A stretch of 64,000 nucleotides of DNA from Parerythrobacter_A sp963799315 (GTDB lineage: Bacteria; Pseudomonadota; Alphaproteobacteria; Sphingomonadales; Sphingomonadaceae): the NCBI GenBank assembly GCA_963799315.1, contig CAWCWP010000001.1, forward strand, positions 1,426,001-1,490,000. The letters are read 5' to 3'. The position numbers and the translations under genes were made by a program. How positions within the stretch are numbered: the stretch's first letter is position 1; the number at the start of each line of letters is the position of its first letter. Below the pieces are notes generated by a model, which saw only the letters and a program-made list of their open reading frames with translations, had not been told where the DNA came from and ran no database searches. Of this stretch, positions 44,710-54,028 are shown one piece after another.

Positions 44710-46146
44710 ATGCATCCTGCCCAGACACCGAACCTTCCGCCTGCCAGTCTTCCCCGTGTCATCATTCTGGGTCGCCCGAATGTCGGCAAGTCCACCCTGT
44801 TCAACAGGCTGGTCGGGAAGAAGCTGGCGCTGGTGGACGACCAGCCCGGCGTGACGCGCGACCGGAGGCTAGGCGAGGCGGAGCTGGCGGGCATGCGCTT
44901 CACCGCCGTCGATACCGCCGGTTGGGAAGATGCCGATGCCGATACCCTGCCCGGCCGGATGCGCAAACAAACGGAAGTCAGCCTGCACGATGCCGACGCG
45001 GTGCTGTTCGTGATCGATTCGCGCGCCGGGCTGATGCCGATGGACGAGGAAATCGCCCGCTGGCTGCGCACCCAGTCGGTGCCGATCATCCTGGTCGCCA
45101 ACAAGGTGGAAGGCCGCGCCAGCGAACCCGGCATCATGGAAAGCTATGCGCTGGGCTTGGGCGAACCTGTCCCGATTTCCGCCGAGCATGGCGAAGGCAT
45201 TGCCGACCTGTTCGCCGCGCTGTGGCCCGTCATCGGCGACAAGGTCGATATTGCGGAAGCGCAGGAGGCCGCTGCAGCCGCCGCTTTGGCCGAGCTGGAC
45301 GAGGATGCGCCGCTCGGCCCGCTGAAACTGGCTATCGTCGGGCGACCCAATGCGGGCAAGAGCACGCTTATCAACCGGATGCTGGGCGAGGACCGCCTGC
45401 TGACCGGTCCCGAAGCGGGCATCACCCGCGACTCGATTGCCATCGATTACGAATGGACCGACCCGCAGACGGGCGATGTGCGCGAGGTGCACCTGATCGA
45501 CACCGCCGGAATGCGCAAACGCGCCAAGGTGGTGGACAAGCTGGAGAAGCTGAGCGTGGCCGACGGCCTGCGCGCTGTGGATTTCGCAGAGGTCGTGGTG
45601 CTGCTGCTCGACGCCACGCTGGGACTGGAGCATCAGGATCTCAAGATTGCCGATCGCGTGCTGCAAGAGGGGCGCGCGTTGGTGATTGCCATCAACAAGT
45701 GGGATATCTCGAAGGACAGCAGCCGCCTGTTCAACGGTATCAAGTTCGCGCTGGACGAAGGGCTGGCGCAGGTGCGCGGCGTGCCGCTGCTCGCTGTCAG
45801 CGCCAAGACCGGCAAGGGCGTGGACACCATGCTGAAGGCGGCGTTCGAAATCCGCGACAGCTGGTCCAGGCGCGTGCCGACTGCTGCGCTGAACCGCTGG
45901 TTCGACGATGCGCTGGAAGCCAACCCGCCGCCCGCGCCCAAGGGTCGCCGGATCAAATTGCGCTATATCACGCAAGTCGGCACTCGCCCGCCCCGCTTCG
46001 TGGTGTTCGGCACCCGTCTGGATGCGTTGCCAACGAGTTACGAGCGATATCTGGTAAACGGTATCAGGCGCGAACTGGGCTTCGACGCGGTGCCGGTGCG
46101 CGTCACTCTGAAAAGCGCGAAGAACCCGTTCGACGCCAAGAAGTGA
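44710..46146 (+). CDS. der: Ribosome-biogenesis GTPase Der (EngA)
   Basis: This is a double GTPase: domain 1 has GRPNVGKSTLFNRL and NKVEG, domain 2 has GRPNAGKSTLINRM, DTAGMRKRAK and NKWD. A KH-like C-terminal domain (RIKLRYITQVGTRPPRFVVFG) follows. It assists 50S subunit maturation. At 478 residues it has a normal length and an intact frame. The stop overlaps the next start as TGATG at 46144-46148, so DUF2721 is co-translated. Confidence 0.95.
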   Translation: MHPAQTPNLPPASLPRVIILGRPNVGKSTLFNRLVGKKLALVDDQPGVTRDRRLGEAELAGMRFTAVDTAGWEDADADTLPGRMRKQTEVSLHDADAVLFVIDSRAGLMPMDEEIARWLRTQSVPIILVANKVEGRASEPGIMESYALGLGEPVPISAEHGEGIADLFAALWPVIGDKVDIAEAQEAAAAAALAELDEDAPLGPLKLAIVGRPNAGKSTLINRMLGEDRLLTGPEAGITRDSIAIDYEWTDPQTGDVREVHLIDTAGMRKRAKVVDKLEKLSVADGLRAVDFAEVVVLLLDATLGLEHQDLKIADRVLQEGRALVIAINKWDISKDSSRLFNGIKFALDEGLAQVRGVPLLAVSAKTGKGVDTMLKAAFEIRDSWSRRVPTAALNRWFDDALEANPPPAPKGRRIKLRYITQVGTRPPRFVVFGTRLDALPTSYERYLVNGIRRELGFDAVPVRVTLKSAKNPFDAKK

Positions 46147-46661
46147 TGGATACGCTGTCCATCACCGGCGACCTGATCGCCCGCACGTCAAACACCGCGC
46201 ATGTTCAGGAGATGGTGCAGCTAAGCCTTGCACCGGTGTTCCTGCTGGCGGGGATCGGCGCGATGCTGAATGTGATGAACGCGCGGCTGGTATGGCTGAT
46301 CGAGCGGATCGCGGTAATCGAGCGAAACGAAGACGATGGCGGTTCCGGACGGGAGGCGGAGGAATTGCCTGCCCTGCGCCAGCGTCAGAAATATGCGCAG
46401 CGCGCGGTCAGCTTCGGCACGGCGGCGGCGTTGACGATCTGCACGGTTGTGGCGTTGCTGTTCGTCAGCGCATTTATCCGTCCGCAAATCGGGACGGCGG
46501 TGGCCGTTGCGTGGATTTTGACGATGACGCTGCTGTCGTTTGGTTTGGCGTTCTTCCTGCTGGAAACCCGGCTGGCCACGTCGACCGCGCGCGAACGGCG
46601 CAAGCGCAGCCGTGCAATTACGGAGCGCAAGCGCCGCGCGGGCGATAACGCCGACGCCTGA
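46146..46661 (+). CDS. DUF2721 membrane protein
   Basis: The 171-residue protein has three hydrophobic helices (LSLAPVFLLAGIGAMLNVM, AALTICTVVALLFVSAF, AVAWILTMTLLSFGLAFFLL) separated by a charged helical stretch (RLVWLIERIAVIERNEDD). This fits DUF2721. The function is unknown. It is coupled to der by a one-base overlap, which recurs in related genomes and may mean joint expression rather than shared function. The tail is Arg-rich. Confidence 0.85.
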   Translation: MDTLSITGDLIARTSNTAHVQEMVQLSLAPVFLLAGIGAMLNVMNARLVWLIERIAVIERNEDDGGSGREAEELPALRQRQKYAQRAVSFGTAAALTICTVVALLFVSAFIRPQIGTAVAVAWILTMTLLSFGLAFFLLETRLATSTARERRKRSRAITERKRRAGDNADA

Positions 46662-46670
46662 CGCGCTCGT

Positions 46671-48395
46671 TCAGCGGCGCGCCAGCCGTGCTTCGCGCGT
46701 GGTGTTGCCGGGCAGCGGCTTGGCTGAAGCCCAGGTGATGCAGCCCTGCCCCTTGGCTTTCACCGTCGAGCACATGGAACGCGCATCGGTCTTCGCAAAG
46801 CCGCCTGCCGATACGCGGAAATAGGTTTTTCCGCGCACTTCGGCGGTCGTGATGACCATGTCGTAATCCTTAAGCTGCGGATACTGCTTTGCATAAACGC
46901 CCCACGCACGCTTGGCCTGCGCCTCGCTGGTGAAGCTGCCGAGCTGGACCAGGTGCTGCCCTTTTTCCGCTGTTGCGGGTGCGGGTTCGGGCTTGGGGAC
47001 TGCCGCAGCAACGCGTGCGGGCGTCTTGGCGACATCCTGCACAGCCGGGCTGGCAACGAAATTGGCAGTCGCTCCGGCCAGCTTTTCAAGCGCGGCGGGT
47101 GCCGGAACTGGTGCCGAACCCGACACGGGCATCGCCGCTGCGAAGGCCTGCGCGAAGCTCTTGGGTGCCGGGTCCGCCGCTTTCGGCTTGGGCGCACCGG
47201 CTGCGGGCAGGGTATTTGCAGGTCGCGAAACCGGACCGGTGGCGATACCGCTGCCGATGGGTGCCAGCTCCGACGCGGCAAATTTCGCGGCGCCAGCCGT
47301 CTTTACCGGACCGGCAGGAGCCGCGATCGTCTGTGCAACTGGCGGCTTTGCAACGGGTGCGGCGGCAACAGGTGCAAGACGGCCCGGTGTCGGATCGACC
47401 GGAACCAGCGCGCTGGCCGTGCGGGCAGGCGCAACCGGAGCGGCACCGACGGGCGCGAGTTCGGGCAAGGCATATTGCGTCGAGGCCGTGCGCGAAGCGG
47501 CAAACGGCTCGTCGGCCAAAGGAGCCGGTACAGTAGCGGAGACTTTTGCCGGAACGGAGGCCGTGCGCGCCATTACCGGTGCGGCACCGGCTTTCGCCAC
47601 CGCGGGCAATTCGCCAGCGACCGGCTTGGTCGTGACAGCCACCGCCGTAGCGGTTGCGCCGGACAGCGCCAGCATTGCGGGACGGCCAGCATCCTTGACC
47701 AGCGGCACATTCAGCAGTCGCGCGATGCGGTGCTGTTCGAGACCGGGCATAATCGTCTGCGCCCATTCGCCGATACGCTCGCCCACCTGATCGGCAGGCA
47801 CGTCCTCGGCAACCATCAGCCGCGCGGCGCGCCAGTTGCCTTGCAGCGCATACGCATAAGCGAGGTTCTGGCGCATCTTGGCGGTGTTCGCGCCATTGCG
47901 CAGCGCATTGCCGAGCACATGCACGCCCTGGTCGGGATCGCCCGCCAGCGCCATTGCGAGGCCAAAATCGGCGGCGTCTATGGCGCTGCGGTTCTGGTCC
48001 AGCACGGTGCGCGCGGTGGCGGGATTGCCTGCGGCGGTCTGCGCCAATGCATAGCTGAGCGCAGTGCGCCCGCTATCGTCGCCAAGGTCGATGGCATCCT
48101 TGAAACTTGCCGCAGCCGACACGAAGCGGCCCGCTTCCATGTAACGCGCGCCCAGATCGGCGCGGACACCGGCATCGCGCGGTGCGGCCAGCGTACTTTC
48201 CTGTGCAGCGACGATGGCGGGCGTGGCGGCCCCGTCGACAGCGGCGGTCGCAGTCGCGGCCTTGCCAGCGGTGGCCTTCACCATCGGCGAGGCATTGCTG
48301 GAACAGCCTGCCAAAGCGGTGGTGGCCAGCGCGGTGGTGACGGCGAGCATCACGGCATGGTTGCGCGAAGCCTGGTTCTTTTGGACGTCGATCAT
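46671..48395 (-). CDS. TPR-containing SPOR-domain lipoprotein
   Basis: The 574-residue protein has a signal peptide with lipobox LAGC, then TPR-like helices (about 75-200: DLGARYMEAGRFVSAAASFK). A Pro/Ala-rich linker of about 250 residues leads to a C-terminal SPOR domain (HLVQLGSFTSEAQAKRAW...YFRVSAGGFAK). SPOR domains bind denuded glycan strands at division sites. The linker may span the periplasm. ATG 48395 follows GAAGGA. It is the last gene of a ParA-RHH-SPOR operon (22 bp after the RHH gene), suggesting a division or wall-related role. Confidence 0.84.
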   Translation of the reverse strand: MIDVQKNQASRNHAVMLAVTTALATTALAGCSSNASPMVKATAGKAATATAAVDGAATPAIVAAQESTLAAPRDAGVRADLGARYMEAGRFVSAAASFKDAIDLGDDSGRTALSYALAQTAAGNPATARTVLDQNRSAIDAADFGLAMALAGDPDQGVHVLGNALRNGANTAKMRQNLAYAYALQGNWRAARLMVAEDVPADQVGERIGEWAQTIMPGLEQHRIARLLNVPLVKDAGRPAMLALSGATATAVAVTTKPVAGELPAVAKAGAAPVMARTASVPAKVSATVPAPLADEPFAASRTASTQYALPELAPVGAAPVAPARTASALVPVDPTPGRLAPVAAAPVAKPPVAQTIAAPAGPVKTAGAAKFAASELAPIGSGIATGPVSRPANTLPAAGAPKPKAADPAPKSFAQAFAAAMPVSGSAPVPAPAALEKLAGATANFVASPAVQDVAKTPARVAAAVPKPEPAPATAEKGQHLVQLGSFTSEAQAKRAWGVYAKQYPQLKDYDMVITTAEVRGKTYFRVSAGGFAKTDARSMCSTVKAKGQGCITWASAKPLPGNTTREARLARR

Positions 48396-48417
48396 CCTTC
48401 GGTTCCTTCTCATGGAC

Positions 48418-49251
48418 CTAGTGGCGCGCCATCTGCGCGGCGAGCGATTCAAGTTCGGGCATGTCGTCGAGCAGGCGGTCGAGCGCCTGTGTGACGAGCT
48501 GCTGCGCGCTCAGATTGCGCATAGTTGCGGCAAGGCGCAGCTTGAGGTGGCGATCCTGGTCGAGGCGCAGCGTAAAGGCGGCGCGCTTGCCCTGGTCTCG
48601 CGCGGCACGGCGCGGGGCCGGTTCGGGGGCCGGCTCGCTTGCTTGCCGGGGTGCGGGCACGAATTCGGGCGCTTCATACTCGGCCTCTTCGGCCTCGTCT
48701 TCCGGTTCGACGCGATAATGCAGCCGCTCGTTATCCTGCGAAGGTGCAGCTTCCTGCGCGGGGGTTCCGGGCCAGAATGCCTCTTCTTCAGCGTCCTGTT
48801 CATCATCGGTCACAGGCGGCAACGCCTGCACCTTCGCCGGTTTCGACATAACGGGCGAGCCGAGCGAGGCGGTAGGCGCCGGTTCGGAAGGCGCGGCCGT
48901 TTCCATCCGTTCCGCGATATCGCGTTGCTGGCGATGCACGTCGGACGGGACGACCGGCGGATCGAGCGCGGCTTCTGATAATTCGGTGCGCGCGATCAGC
49001 GCCTGCTGCGCGGCTTCGGCGTCGGTCGCCGGGTTTGCGGGTTCGGGTGTCAGGTTGACGACGTTGGCGGGCCGTTCATCGGCCTCGCCCATATCGTTCC
49101 AGCCCAGATCTTCCAGCGCGTCGGCATCGCTTTTGCCGCCGTCGGGCGATCCGCCGTTCAGCGGGCCGAGCTGCGGGCGCATGGCAGGCTTCGCGCCGCC
49201 CTTGCGGGCAAGCAGCATCGGGCCAAGGGATGCAAAGTTGGATTCTACCAT
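48418..49251 (-). CDS. Acidic protein with C-terminal ribbon-helix-helix-like segment
   Basis: The 277-residue protein is mostly acidic and probably disordered (about 1-225). It ends with a compact basic segment, KRAAFTLRLDQDRHLKLRLA followed by NLSAQQLVTQALDRLL. The strand-helix-helix pattern and the TLRLD strand resemble ribbon-helix-helix DNA-binding domains. I recognise no named family. It lies between a ParA-type ATPase (24 bp upstream) and a SPOR protein, so it may be a ParA adaptor that links it to DNA. The function is inferred only from context. Confidence 0.72.
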   Translation of the reverse strand: MVESNFASLGPMLLARKGGAKPAMRPQLGPLNGGSPDGGKSDADALEDLGWNDMGEADERPANVVNLTPEPANPATDAEAAQQALIARTELSEAALDPPVVPSDVHRQQRDIAERMETAAPSEPAPTASLGSPVMSKPAKVQALPPVTDDEQDAEEEAFWPGTPAQEAAPSQDNERLHYRVEPEDEAEEAEYEAPEFVPAPRQASEPAPEPAPRRAARDQGKRAAFTLRLDQDRHLKLRLAATMRNLSAQQLVTQALDRLLDDMPELESLAAQMARH

Positions 49252-49275
49252 CGTATGGGTTCCTGCCGCCCGCGC

Positions 49276-49992
49276 CTACTGCGCGATCCGGCGACCGAAG
49301 CCGCCACCGGCACGGTGTGCGGGTGCGGATTGCGCGGCCATGTTCGGGGCGGCGAATACGGTGCGGCGGAAATTCTTCTCCAGCCGGTCCGCGATATAGG
49401 TCCACAGCGCCGTCATCTCGGCGGCGGAGCGGCTATCGGGGTCGACTTCCATCACGGTGCGCCCGTCGATCATCGACGCAGCGAAGTCGGTGCGGTGATG
49501 CAGGGTGATGGGGGCGACGGTGCCGTGCTGCGACAGCGCAACGGCGGCTTCCGAGGTAATCTTGGCTTTGGGCGTCGCGGCATTGACCACGAACACCAGC
49601 GGTTTTCCGGCACGCTCGCATAAATCCACAGTAGCGCCGACGGCGCGCAAATCGTGCGGGCTGGGCCGTGTCGGCACGACGATCAGTTCGCCCACGCCGA
49701 TAACGGACTGGATCGCCATCGTGATGGCGGGCGGGGTGTCGATGACCGCCAGCTTGAAACCCTGTTCGCGCAAGACCTGGAGGTCGTTTGCGAGACGGGC
49801 GACGGTGGTTTGGGCGAAGGCGGGGTATTCCGCCTCGCGCTCGTTCCACCAGTCCGCCAGCGACCCCTGCGGATCGATGTCGATCAGGACGACGGGCCCG
49901 GCGCCGGCGCGCTGCGCCTGAACGGCGAGATGCCCGGACAGGGTGGTCTTGCCCGATCCCCCCTTCTGCGATGCCAATGCCAATACACGCAA
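49276..49992 (-). CDS. ParA-family ATPase (orphan)
   Basis: The 238-residue deviant-Walker ATPase starts with TTG at 49992 (LRVLALASQKGGSGKTTLS), supported by AGGGGA seven bases upstream; the open frame before it is unlike the family. The P-loop KGGSGKTT, the DIDPQGSLADWW switch and VVPTRPSPHDLRAVG are intact. Such proteins position plasmids, chromosomes, or protein clusters on the nucleoid. No ParB-type partner or parS is visible. The partners are an RHH-like protein and a SPOR lipoprotein in the same operon. Confidence 0.87.
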   Translation of the reverse strand: MRVLALASQKGGSGKTTLSGHLAVQAQRAGAGPVVLIDIDPQGSLADWWNEREAEYPAFAQTTVARLANDLQVLREQGFKLAVIDTPPAITMAIQSVIGVGELIVVPTRPSPHDLRAVGATVDLCERAGKPLVFVVNAATPKAKITSEAAVALSQHGTVAPITLHHRTDFAASMIDGRTVMEVDPDSRSAAEMTALWTYIADRLEKNFRRTVFAAPNMAAQSAPAHRAGGGFGRRIAQ

Positions 49993-50179
49993 AGCGCGAT
50001 CCCCTATGCCAAATTCGATCAGTGTCCGCCGGATTGCGGTGCGGGATGGGAGATCGCAGGATAGGACTAATTTTAGGTTAACGAGGATGCACCGCAGCGG
50101 TATTTTGGTGCAGAAACCCTTTGCTAACGGGGCATTCACTATGTCAGGTCGATAAGACGCCAGTTGAAAGGGTGTGAAA

Positions 50180-51443
50180 ATGCTGCGCCGTTATTGCCAC
50201 AAGAGTCTCAAGATTGCCTTCGCGCTGGCAGGCGGCATGGTGCTGATCGCCTCCCCTGCACTCGCGGATGTAAAGGCCGGCGTCGATGCCTGGGCACGCG
50301 GCGACTACCCCGTTGCGGTGCGCGAATGGCGTGGGCCTGCTACGGCGGGCGATCCCGACGCGATGTTCAACCTGGCGCAGGCATATCGCCTTGGGCGCGG
50401 TGTCGTAAAGAACGAGAAGCAGGCCGAAATCCTTTACGCCAAGGCGGCGGCGAAGGGTCATCTGAAAGCGTCGGACAATTACGGCCTGCTGCTGTTCCAG
50501 TCCGGGCGGCAAGCGGAAGCGGTGCCCTATGTCGAGAAAGCCGCCGAGCGCGGCGATCCGCGTTCGCAATATCTGCTGGGTATCGCGCATTTCAACGGCG
50601 AGCTGGTCGCCAAGGACTGGCCGCGCGCCTATGCCTTGCTGACGCTGGCCAATGCGGCGGGCCTGCCACAGGCACCGCCCGCGCTGAAGCAGATGGACGA
50701 TTTCATCCCGCTGGCGGACCGGCAGGCGGCGCAGTTACTCGCCAAGAATATGAAGCGCGACGCCGACGGCATCCGCGCGCAGCAACTGGCGGCGGCCGAC
50801 CTTTCGAACGTTGCGGACCCCGCTGATACGCTGGCCGCATCCGCCGTGCCTTCGCGCAATGGCCCGCCGCGTATGCCGGCTGCCGTTGCTCCGGCCCGCA
50901 CCGCGACGCCCGCCGGAACGGTCGTGCGCAGCGCACCGGTGGAGATTGCGCAACCGCGCCGCCTGCCGCAAGCCATCCCGTCGACCCGCGTACCGCCCTC
51001 GGTCGCCGCTGCCCGCGCAGCAGTGGAGGAAGCGGAGCGCGTGACCGGCACGCAGACGCCCGCGACCGCAGGTGCCGATTTCGCCCGTCCGGCGGGAAGT
51101 ACATCCGCGACGCCGGTACGCGTCGCTCGCGCCGAACCGTCGCCCGCTGCCGCTCCGGTGCGCCGCGCCACGCCTGCACGCAGCACGGCAGCGCCGACGC
51201 CCACCAGCGCAAACGGCCCGTGGCGCGTGCAGCTTGGCGCGTTTTCGGTGCGTGAGCAATGCGGACCGCCTGTGGTCGAAGCTGTCCGGTAATTCCGCCT
51301 TGTCGGGCAAGGAGAAGTTCGTCGTTCCCACCGGTCGCGTCGTGCGCTTGCAGGCCGGCGGCTTCGCCTCGCGCGGTGCGGCGCAAAACGCCTGCAATGC
51401 CGTAAAACGCAGCGGGCAGGCTTGCCTCGTCACCAGACCCTGA
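50180..51443 (+). CDS. Sel1-repeat/SPOR-domain secreted protein (one frame break)
   Basis: A signal peptide (IAFALAGGMVLIASPALA) is followed by Sel1-like repeats (about 30-170: DPDAMFNLAQAYRLGRGV, YLLGIAHFNGELV). An Ala/Pro/Arg linker leads to a C-terminal SPOR domain (GPWRVQLGAFSV...RLQAGGFASRGAAQNAC). The frame breaks at 51254 (one extra G) inside the SPOR domain; correction gives about 420 residues. ATG 50180 is preferred over GTG 50174 because AAAGGG is then seven bases away. It is divergent from the ParA operon and mirrors its SPOR protein, hinting at one wall-linked theme. Confidence 0.84.
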
Positions 51444-51515
51444 CGGTCGGCATGGCCTCTGGTTTTTTGCCTGCGCGCCCCTAATACCCTGTCGCCATAG
51501 CAAGGGGGATTACGC

Positions 51516-52805
51516 ATGACGGACGCAAGCGCGCCAGCCACCGGACAAACGCCTGACATCGCACCCGTAGTGCGCGGCGAACGCATCGCCAGCCTCGACT
51601 TCATTCGCGGGCTGGCGGTCATGGGCATTCTCGTCGCCAATATCGTCGCCTTCGGCCAGCCTTTCAGCGCCTATCTCTATCCCGGTCTGTTCGTCGGCGA
51701 GACGGGCGATCCGGACGGCTGGCTGTGGATCACACAGTTCGTGCTGATCGACGGCAAGATGCGGGGCCTGTTCACCCTACTGTTCGGCGCAGGGCTGTTC
51801 CTGTTCATGGAGCGGGCCTGGGCGCGCGGACAATCGCGCTGGCTGCAGGTGCGCCGCTTGCTGTGGCTGATGGCGTTCGGGCTGGTGCATTATTTCCTGA
51901 TCTGGCGCGGCGATATCCTGTTTCTCTACAGCGTGGCAGGACTGGTCTCGATCCTGTTCCTGCGGTGGTCGGCGCGCAACCAGATCGTGTTCGGCCTGTT
52001 GGGGTATTTCGGTGGGGCGCTGATTTACATGCTGTTCTTCGGCCCGGCCTATTTCGTCGCGGAAACGGATTTGCGCGAGCAGCCCGGCTTTTCCGAATTT
52101 GCGCAAGGACTGGACGAAGGCAAGGCCGAGGATTTTGCCATGATGGGGCGGGAGACAGCCATCCTGACGCAGGGCAGCTATGTCGACTACGTTACCTATA
52201 ATTGGACGGAACATGCGGAGAGTCTCACTTTCATGCTGTTCCTCTTCATGTTCGAAACGCTGCCATTGATGCTGATCGGCATGGCGCTGTACCGGTTCGG
52301 CCTGTTCAGCGGCGGGATGGACCCCGGCGTGCAAATGCGACGGGGTCTCGGTTGGCTGGTCGTCGGGCTTTCGGCGAGCCTACTCATCGCGCTGTGGGTG
52401 CAATCGACCGGCTTTTCCTATTGGGCGACAATTTCCGCCCTGACGGCCTTTTCCGCCCTCCCCGCGCTGGCGACGACGCTGGGTCTGGCACTGCTGCTCG
52501 GCCTGTGGGGCCAGCGGGTGGACGGCTGGCTGGCGGAACGGGTCTCCGCCGCAGGACGGGCCGCGTTCACCAACTACCTCGGAACGTCGGTTCTGATGCT
52601 GCTGGTGTTCCACCCCTGGGCCGGCGGGTTATGGGGCGAGCTGAATCGTCCGCAGCTCTATCTGGTGGTACTGGCGACGTGGGTGATAATGCTGCTGTGG
52701 TCCAAGCCGTGGCTCGACCGGTTTCGCTACGGTCCGCTCGAATGGTTGTGGCGGTGCCTGACGTATTGGCGGCTATTCCCGCTATTGCGTGTTGGGGGCC
52801 GCTAA
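51516..52805 (+). CDS. DUF418 family membrane protein
   Basis: The 429-residue protein begins with a soluble stretch, then the DUF418 opening RIASLDFIRGLAVMGILVANI. Hydrophobic helices follow, with FTLLFGAGLFLFMERA, and the C-terminal DUF418 domain includes AAGRAAFTNYLGTSVLMLLV. Members are related to the acyltransferase/YeiB group; substrates are unknown. Its stop overlaps the convergent dihydroorotase-like stop by three bases, leaving no intergenic space. Confidence 0.86.
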   Translation: MTDASAPATGQTPDIAPVVRGERIASLDFIRGLAVMGILVANIVAFGQPFSAYLYPGLFVGETGDPDGWLWITQFVLIDGKMRGLFTLLFGAGLFLFMERAWARGQSRWLQVRRLLWLMAFGLVHYFLIWRGDILFLYSVAGLVSILFLRWSARNQIVFGLLGYFGGALIYMLFFGPAYFVAETDLREQPGFSEFAQGLDEGKAEDFAMMGRETAILTQGSYVDYVTYNWTEHAESLTFMLFLFMFETLPLMLIGMALYRFGLFSGGMDPGVQMRRGLGWLVVGLSASLLIALWVQSTGFSYWATISALTAFSALPALATTLGLALLLGLWGQRVDGWLAERVSAAGRAAFTNYLGTSVLMLLVFHPWAGGLWGELNRPQLYLVVLATWVIMLLWSKPWLDRFRYGPLEWLWRCLTYWRLFPLLRVGGR

Positions 52806-54028
52806 AGCCGCACGCCGCCCTTGAATAGCGCCAGCACGCGCCCTTGCGTCGGCTGACCGTCGAACGGGGTGTTGCCCGCCTGCGCCTCCATCCGTTCGCT
52901 GCTGACGATCCATGGCTTTTCCGGATCGACCAGCGCGATGTCGGCCTCGTAGCCCGGCTCCAGCCGCCCTGCCTTCACACCCAGCAAGCGCGCGGGCGTG
53001 GTGGACAGCAGGCGCACCGCATCGTGCATTTCGATGACACCGTCGCGCACCAGTGTCAGCGTCATCGCCAGCAGCGTTTCCGCGCCCGCCATGCCCGGCT
53101 CCGCATCGGCGAAGGGCAGGCGCTTGTCTTCCGGACCGCGCGGATCGTGGCCGCTGGCAATTACGTCTATCGTGCCGTCGGCGATGGCCGCGCGCACCGC
53201 GTGGCGCTCCTCCTCGCTGCGCAAGGGCGGGGAGAGGCGCGCAAAGGTGCGAAAATCCGTGGTCGCCAGATCGGACAGCATGAAATGCGCGGGCGTCACA
53301 CCCGCTGTAACCGGCAAATCCCTGGCCTTCGCCGCGCGCACCAGATCGAGCGCCGCCGCCGTAGTGACTTGCCGGATGTGCAGCCGCGCGCCGCTCATTT
53401 CCGCCAGCGCAATATCGCGCGCCACCGCCAGCGCCTCGGCCTCCGCAGGCGCGCTTGCCAGCCCGCCGCGTGTCGCCATTTCGCCCGCCGTCGCCACCGC
53501 ATCGCCGACCAGCGCGGCATCCTCGGCATGGGTGATGACGGTCAGGTCGAGCATGGCGGCATATTGCATCAGCCGCAGCATCACGCCGCTATCGCCGATC
53601 CATCTGCGCCCGGTCGCCACGGCCCGCGCACCGGCCTCGCGCATCAGCCCGATTTCGGCCAGCTCCCGCCCCGCCAGGTCTCGCGTCGCGGCGGCGATTG
53701 GATGGACCCACAGGTCGGGCTTGCCGGACTTGGCGATATAGCTGACGCGGCTGGGCAGATCGAGCGGCGGCGACTGGTCCGGCATCAGCGCCGCGCGCGT
53801 GATTCCGCCGAACCGGAAGGCAGGTTTGTCGATGGCGAACACGCCCATATCGACCAAGCCCGGCATGACCAGCGCACCCTCGGCATCGATCACGATGTCG
53901 CCGTCCTGCGGCGCATCGTCCGAAACCGAAGCGATAATGCCGTCGACGCAGCGAACCGTGCCCGCCGCGACGCCGCTATCCCCCACGACGCGCCCATTTA
54001 CGATTGTCAGCGGTGCGCCCTGTTTCAC
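52802..54028 (-). CDS. Dihydroorotase-like protein lacking metal-binding residues (PyrC'-type)
   Basis: The 408-residue protein has the amidohydrolase fold of multifunctional-type dihydroorotases. Key sites differ. Where active enzymes have the metal-binding HxH after PGLVD, this one reads PGLVDMGVFAIDKPAF. Where they have the catalytic Asp (TDHAPH-type motif), it has ASGHDPRG. Later His positions (THAED, HIRQVTT) remain. Inactive homologues called PyrC' stabilise aspartate transcarbamoylase dodecamers in Pseudomonas. It starts at GTG 54028, overlapping the pyrB stop as GTGA, which fits such a structural role. Confidence 0.86.
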   Translation of the reverse strand: MKQGAPLTIVNGRVVGDSGVAAGTVRCVDGIIASVSDDAPQDGDIVIDAEGALVMPGLVDMGVFAIDKPAFRFGGITRAALMPDQSPPLDLPSRVSYIAKSGKPDLWVHPIAAATRDLAGRELAEIGLMREAGARAVATGRRWIGDSGVMLRLMQYAAMLDLTVITHAEDAALVGDAVATAGEMATRGGLASAPAEAEALAVARDIALAEMSGARLHIRQVTTAAALDLVRAAKARDLPVTAGVTPAHFMLSDLATTDFRTFARLSPPLRSEEERHAVRAAIADGTIDVIASGHDPRGPEDKRLPFADAEPGMAGAETLLAMTLTLVRDGVIEMHDAVRLLSTTPARLLGVKAGRLEPGYEADIALVDPEKPWIVSSERMEAQAGNTPFDGQPTQGRVLALFKGGVRL

